Positions 6,202 through 9,871 of a DNA stretch of 9,871 bases are shown piece after piece; position 1 is the stretch's first letter, and the number at the start of each line of letters is the position of its first letter. The stretch covers positions 1 through 9,871 of the forward strand of contig JASEGW010000050.1 of NCBI GenBank assembly GCA_030017825.1. Reading direction: 5' to 3'. The notes below the pieces were generated by a model. The model had not been told where the DNA came from and did not search any database. It saw only the letters and a list, made by a program, of their open reading frames with translations. This DNA comes from a bacterium (lineage in GTDB: Bacteria; UBA9089; JAHJRX01). The position numbers were made by a program, and so were the translations under genes.

Positions 6202-7596
6202 ATGAGCAATATTTTAATTGTAGATGACGATAGCGGAATTCGTAAAGGCATTAAATTAGCTTTAATAAAAGATGGATATATCATAGAAGAAGCTAAAACA
6301 GGTCCGGAAGCTTTAAACATTATTAGTAAAAAATATTTTAATTTAATAATTTCTGATCTCCGGCTTCCTGGATTAGATGGTATAGCTCTTTTAGAAAAAA
6401 TTAAAGATAACCACCCTTCTACCATAGTAATAATGATCACTGCTTATGGTACCCTTGAAACAGCTATGGAAGCGGGAAAAAAAGGAGCTTATGATTTTAT
6501 AGAGAAGAACTTTACTATAGAAGAGCTTAAATTTAAAGTCAATAAAGCTTTAGAAAGTCAAAAGATTCAAAATGAAAATATCAGATTAAGGGAAGACAAA
6601 AAATATTTACAAAATCAATTGGAAGGAAAATACAACTTTAATAACATGATAGGAGATCATCCTTCTATGAGAAGAGTATTTAATCTTATGGAAAAAGTTA
6701 TTGAGGATGGCGAAGTAACAGTTTTAATTAGGGGTGAAAGCGGTACTGGCAAAGAGATAGCAGCTAGGACTATCCATTATCAGGGATATCGTAAAAATAG
6801 GCCTTTTATTGCTGTAGATTGTGCTTCGCTACCAGCAAATTTACTAGAAAGTGAGCTTTTTGGGCATGAGAAAGGTGCTTTTACAGATGCTCATTCACAA
6901 AAATTAGGCAAATTTGAAATAGCTTCTGAGGGCACAATATTTTTAGATGAAATTGGAGACATGTCTATAGAATTGCAGGCCAAATTACTTCGCACTCTTC
7001 AGGAACGTGAATTTTATCGTTTAGGAGGAACTAAACCGGTAAAGTTTAAAGCTCGGGTAATTTCAGCTACAAGTACTAATATAGAAAAAGATATTATTGA
7101 AAATAAGTTCAGACAAGATCTATATTACCGTTTAAATGTTATTTCTATTCCACTTCCTCCTTTACGAGAAAAAAAAGAAGATATACCATCTTTAGTTAGT
7201 TATTTTTTAAATATATTATCGTTGGAAAAAGGGAAAAATATGACTATTACTAAAAATGCCCTAGATATCTTACAAAAACACGACTGGCCAGGGAATGTAA
7301 GAGAGTTAAAAAATGTTATTGAGCAAGTATTTGTTTTAACAGATAAAAACAACATTATGCCAGAAGATTTACCAGATTACATAATCTTTCCTAAAGCTTC
7401 TTCATGGAATTATTTTAACAGTATTGAAGAGGGTAAGAATTATAAAACCATTATTAAGGAAATTGAAAAAGACCTTATTGGTCAATACCTAAAAAAATAT
7501 GATTACAATATTTCTTTAACTGCTAAAACGATGGGAGTCTCCAGAGAAATGTTGCATAAGAAGTTAAAAGAGTACAAGGAACAGATAAAAAGATGA
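6202..7596 (+). CDS. NtrC-family sigma-54-dependent response regulator
   Basis: This 464-aa transcriptional activator has three domains. The receiver (1-120) has acidic residues D8-D10, phospho-acceptor D52, T80 and K102. The AAA+ domain (about 148-385) has Walker A GESGTGKE (178-185), the sigma-54 contact loop GAFTDA (225-230; the family consensus is GAFTGA), Walker B GTIFLDEIG (244-252), arginines around FRQDLYYRLNV (303-313) and sensor II WPGNVREL (362-369). The C-terminal Fis-type helix-turn-helix is at about 425-460. On phosphorylation it should form a ring and open sigma-54 promoters. I place the start at the ATG at 6202 (MSNILIVDDD), the canonical receiver N-terminus, rather than at an in-frame TTG at 6175 with no ribosome binding site. 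The stop overlaps the kinase start by 4 bp (ATGA), marking them as a pair. An oddity is N103 where a Pro normally follows the conserved Lys. Targets are unknown; no well-spaced sigma-54 promoter was found in the window. Confidence 0.93.
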   Translation: MSNILIVDDDSGIRKGIKLALIKDGYIIEEAKTGPEALNIISKKYFNLIISDLRLPGLDGIALLEKIKDNHPSTIVIMITAYGTLETAMEAGKKGAYDFIEKNFTIEELKFKVNKALESQKIQNENIRLREDKKYLQNQLEGKYNFNNMIGDHPSMRRVFNLMEKVIEDGEVTVLIRGESGTGKEIAARTIHYQGYRKNRPFIAVDCASLPANLLESELFGHEKGAFTDAHSQKLGKFEIASEGTIFLDEIGDMSIELQAKLLRTLQEREFYRLGGTKPVKFKARVISATSTNIEKDIIENKFRQDLYYRLNVISIPLPPLREKKEDIPSLVSYFLNILSLEKGKNMTITKNALDILQKHDWPGNVRELKNVIEQVFVLTDKNNIMPEDLPDYIIFPKASSWNYFNSIEEGKNYKTIIKEIEKDLIGQYLKKYDYNISLTAKTMGVSREMLHKKLKEYKEQIKR

Positions 7597-8822
7597 CCAC
7601 AAAAGAAACTATGTTTAATAAGATAAAAAGAGATAATAATTGTCGGACGGCTGTAGTAATTATCTCTTTTTTACTTTGCTTAATTCTATGGTATATAAGA
7701 ATAATTCCTAATTTAAATCCCATACTTGTTATAGCCCTTATCGCTACCATTTCCACTATTGTTATTTATGTTTTATTGTATAATAATATCGCTAGTTCCT
7801 ATATGGATTATGGAGTCGCAACATGTGATTTTATCTTAATTACAACACTTATTTATTATACAGGAGGAATAGAAAGTCCTTTTTATTTGATATATATAAT
7901 TGTTATTCTAATAGAAGTTATGGATTTAGTAGATAAAAAGCATATGATCTATAATATTATAGTTTCGCTATTCGCATATGCTTTTGTAATCATAATGATG
8001 AATTATAATAATTTAAGCAATTTACTTATCTACCACTTGATAGCAAGAGAAATTTTCATCTTAGTGACGGGTATAATTGCTTTGCAGTATGCAAACATGA
8101 TTAATACTAAGCAAGAAGAAATTATAAGAGCTAATAAAGAAAAAGTAGAGGTTGTTCAAGAATTAGCAATCGGGGTACTGCATGAAATTAGAAATCCATT
8201 AGCAGGAATTAAGCTTTTAGTTCAGGGACTAAACAATGAACTTGGAAATGATGATTGTCAAAAGGATTATTTAAATGAAATCTCCATGGAAGTTGATAAA
8301 TTAAATAAATTCTCTACAGACTTTCTAAATTATGCTCGTCCATTTAACTTAAATGTAGAAGAAATAAACTTAGAAAGTTTAACAAATGAAATTTTACATA
8401 CTCTTATCTTTACCGAAAGTTTTGCCAACACAATAAATATTCACAAAAAAATACCCTCTGATTTAATGATTATAGGAGACAGAGAAAAAATTCGAGAGGT
8501 TTTATTTAATATTATCAACAATGCTATTCAATCTATAGAAGAAAGAGAAAAGACTATAGAAGAAGAAAGAAAGATAATTATTAAAACTAAGTCTATTAAC
8601 TTAAACTATATTGGTATTGAAATTTCAGACACTGGAATAGGCATTTCTCATGAAAATTTAGATAAGATATTTAAACCTTTTTTTACTCTAAAGGAAAAAG
8701 GCACAGGCTTAGGACTCAGTATCTGCAAAAGAATTATTGATGCCCACGAAGGAAGTATTGAAATTAAAAGCCAATTAAACATGGGCACTACTTTCTTAAT
8801 TCACCTTCCTGTAAAAATATAA
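7593..8822 (+). CDS. Membrane sensor histidine kinase, partner of the NtrC-type regulator
   Basis: This 409-aa kinase should autophosphorylate and pass phosphate to D52 of the overlapping regulator. The N-terminal third (18-167) is very hydrophobic, with about six spans (near 18-36, 44-63, 77-90, 97-110, 119-136 and 147-167) and no large periplasmic domain, so the signal is probably sensed within or at the membrane. Between spans three and four is TGGIESPF (90-97), resembling the GGxxNPF quinone-sensing loop of RegB-type kinases. A short coiled coil (170-190) leads to the HisKA domain with H197 in HEIRNPL. The ATPase domain has the N box around NIINNA (306-311), G1 DTGIG (346-350), F box FKPFF (360-364) and G2 GTGLGLS (370-376). 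The start is the ATG in the ATGA overlap with the regulator stop. No strong ribosome binding site is seen, which fits translational coupling. All catalytic motifs are intact. The signal itself is unknown. Confidence 0.93.
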   Translation: MTTKETMFNKIKRDNNCRTAVVIISFLLCLILWYIRIIPNLNPILVIALIATISTIVIYVLLYNNIASSYMDYGVATCDFILITTLIYYTGGIESPFYLIYIIVILIEVMDLVDKKHMIYNIIVSLFAYAFVIIMMNYNNLSNLLIYHLIAREIFILVTGIIALQYANMINTKQEEIIRANKEKVEVVQELAIGVLHEIRNPLAGIKLLVQGLNNELGNDDCQKDYLNEISMEVDKLNKFSTDFLNYARPFNLNVEEINLESLTNEILHTLIFTESFANTINIHKKIPSDLMIIGDREKIREVLFNIINNAIQSIEEREKTIEEERKIIIKTKSINLNYIGIEISDTGIGISHENLDKIFKPFFTLKEKGTGLGLSICKRIIDAHEGSIEIKSQLNMGTTFLIHLPVKI

Positions 8823-8836
8823 TTCTCTTCTACCCT

Positions 8837-9817
8837 ATGAATGCAATTAACTTAATAAACTTAGCGCGTTCTTATTGGGAATCTAAAGTACTATTTGTTT
8901 CTGTTAGGCTTAAGATATTTACTATTTTGCATACAGAAGATAAGAGTGTTTCTGCTATTGCCAACATTTTAAGCTTAAATCCTAATAGCGCTAAAAGATT
9001 CTTAGATACCTTAGTTTCTCTGAAACTTCTTCAAAAGGAGGGTAATTTTTATAAAAATACTTCATTTTCAAATCTTTATTTAGTCGAGAATAAAGACTCT
9101 TATTTAGGAAATATGGTTCATCATTGTGAAAGTCTTTGGAAATGCTGGGAGCATCTTGAAGAATCTGTAAAAAGTGGAAAACCTGTGGCTTTTAAGCTTT
9201 TTAAAAATTCATCTTATAAACATCGCTTAAAAGATTATGTTTATGCTATGCATGATATAGGTTCGGTCGTAGCTGATGAAATTGTCAGCTACTTAAATAT
9301 TTCTCATTACAAAAATATGTTAGATTTAGGTGGCGGATCAGGGGCTTATTCTATCATCCTTGCTAAAAACAATCCTAATTTAAAGGCTACCATTTTTGAA
9401 TTAAGCGATGTTCTTAAACATACTAAAAAATTTATTCAGAAAGCTAAAACAAAAAACCAGATTTCTACTATCCCTGGCAACTTTTTAGAAGATAGTTTCG
9501 GAAAAGAAGAATATGACTTAATCTTAATCTCTAACTTAATCCATATTTATGATGCAACAAATAATAAAGAAATAATTAATAAAACTCATCGAGCTCTTGC
9601 CAAAAAAGGAAAAATAGTTATCCATAATTTAGTTTTAAATAATGAAACTACTCCTAAAGAAGCTACTCTATTTGACCTTAATATGCTTATGGGCACAGTT
9701 TCGGGAAGGGTATACACACAAAAAGAGGTTAAAAACTGGCTTAAAGAAATAGGTTTTAGGAATATAAAGTCTTATACCACTACTCTAAAGACTAAAGTTA
9801 TTATTGGAGTTAAATGA
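8837..9817 (+). CDS. Family-2 SAM-dependent O-methyltransferase (acetylserotonin/caffeate-type fold), substrate unknown
   Basis: The 326-aa protein has an N-terminal winged-helix dimerisation domain (about 1-85, of the kind in plant and bacterial small-molecule O-methyltransferases and BchU) and a C-terminal Rossmann methyltransferase domain (about 130-326). SAM-binding motif I is MLDLGGGSGAYS (161-172), with acidic E188 at the end of strand two (IFEL), GNFLED (214-219) and a possible catalytic H236 in SNLIHIYD. The family methylates hydroxyl groups of aromatic or polyketide compounds, but the acceptor cannot be read here and some members are not O-methyltransferases. It starts 14 nt after the kinase stop with no recognisable ribosome binding site, so it is probably the last gene of the same transcript. 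A copy of the palindromic repeat begins on the last base of its stop codon. There is no biosynthetic cluster around it within the window. Confidence 0.85.
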   Translation: MNAINLINLARSYWESKVLFVSVRLKIFTILHTEDKSVSAIANILSLNPNSAKRFLDTLVSLKLLQKEGNFYKNTSFSNLYLVENKDSYLGNMVHHCESLWKCWEHLEESVKSGKPVAFKLFKNSSYKHRLKDYVYAMHDIGSVVADEIVSYLNISHYKNMLDLGGGSGAYSIILAKNNPNLKATIFELSDVLKHTKKFIQKAKTKNQISTIPGNFLEDSFGKEEYDLILISNLIHIYDATNNKEIINKTHRALAKKGKIVIHNLVLNNETTPKEATLFDLNMLMGTVSGRVYTQKEVKNWLKEIGFRNIKSYTTTLKTKVIIGVK

Positions 9818-9871
9818 CCTGAGTTTGATATAAGAATATGTTCTTTTATTTTAACACTTACATTTTAAGTT
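9817..9871. repeat. Palindromic repeat element, copy 2 (inverted, cut by the window end)
   Basis: Positions 9817-9854 match the reverse complement of 2512-2549 at 36 of 38 bases, including the inverted-repeat end ACCTGAGTTTGA and the nested hairpin (AAGAA 9832-9836, TTCTT 9841-9845). After that the copy seems to carry about 14 extra bases before ATTTTAAGTT resumes the element. The other inverted end would lie outside the window. It starts on the final A of the methyltransferase stop codon. The nested hairpin followed by TTATTTT could act as a feeble terminator, but the 5-bp A-T-rich stem makes that doubtful. Confidence 0.7.

Noticed and set aside
1..9871. CRISPR arrays, tRNA or rRNA genes, insertion sequences, prophage genes
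   Set aside because: Looked for on both strands by eye; no regularly spaced direct repeats, cloverleaf-like segments, transposase or phage proteins were seen.

Overview
The window is AT-rich bacterial chromosomal DNA that is densely coded and carries no phage, transposase, tRNA or rRNA gene. The gene set suggests a Gram-negative-type or deep-branching, probably anaerobic and perhaps uncultivated bacterium: a full-length NfeD protease, flotillin FloA, a sigma-54-dependent NtrC-type regulator, a small isocitrate dehydrogenase and a thermophile-style class I-beta aminotransferase. I cannot fix the phylum from the sequence. A candidate phylum such as Omnitrophota or Aerophobota is a guess.

Layout. 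The minus strand from 2392 down to 123 is a two-gene amino-acid/central-carbon unit: an aspartate/aromatic aminotransferase (1196-2392) followed after 53 bp by an isocitrate dehydrogenase-family enzyme (123-1142). A 286-bp divergent control region (2393-2678) holds a recognisable sigma-70-type promoter for the plus strand, two exact 10-bp tandem repeats and a 61-bp palindromic repeat element. The plus strand then carries six co-directional genes: nfeD (2679-3977), floA (4035-5048), a membrane-anchored protein with a C-terminal beta-propeller (5049-6113), an NtrC-family response regulator (6202-7596), its histidine kinase (7593-8822, 4-bp overlap) and a family-2 O-methyltransferase (8837-9817). 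A second, inverted copy of the palindromic element begins on the last base of the methyltransferase stop codon and runs off the window.

How the genes work together. NfeD and FloA are the conserved partners of bacterial flotillin membrane microdomains. The third gene starts directly after the floA stop. Its N-terminal part looks like a small flotillin-operon accessory protein. Its C-terminal part, after a second membrane segment, is a five-unit repeat that reads as a five-bladed propeller outside the cytoplasmic membrane. The 240-bp stretch joining the two parts has no in-frame ATG, GTG or TTG, so the propeller appears to be genuinely fused. This is the most unusual object in the window. The two-component pair downstream, whose kinase has a multi-span membrane sensor with a RegB-like GGxxSPF loop, may monitor membrane or redox state next to this system. 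That functional link is inference from position only.
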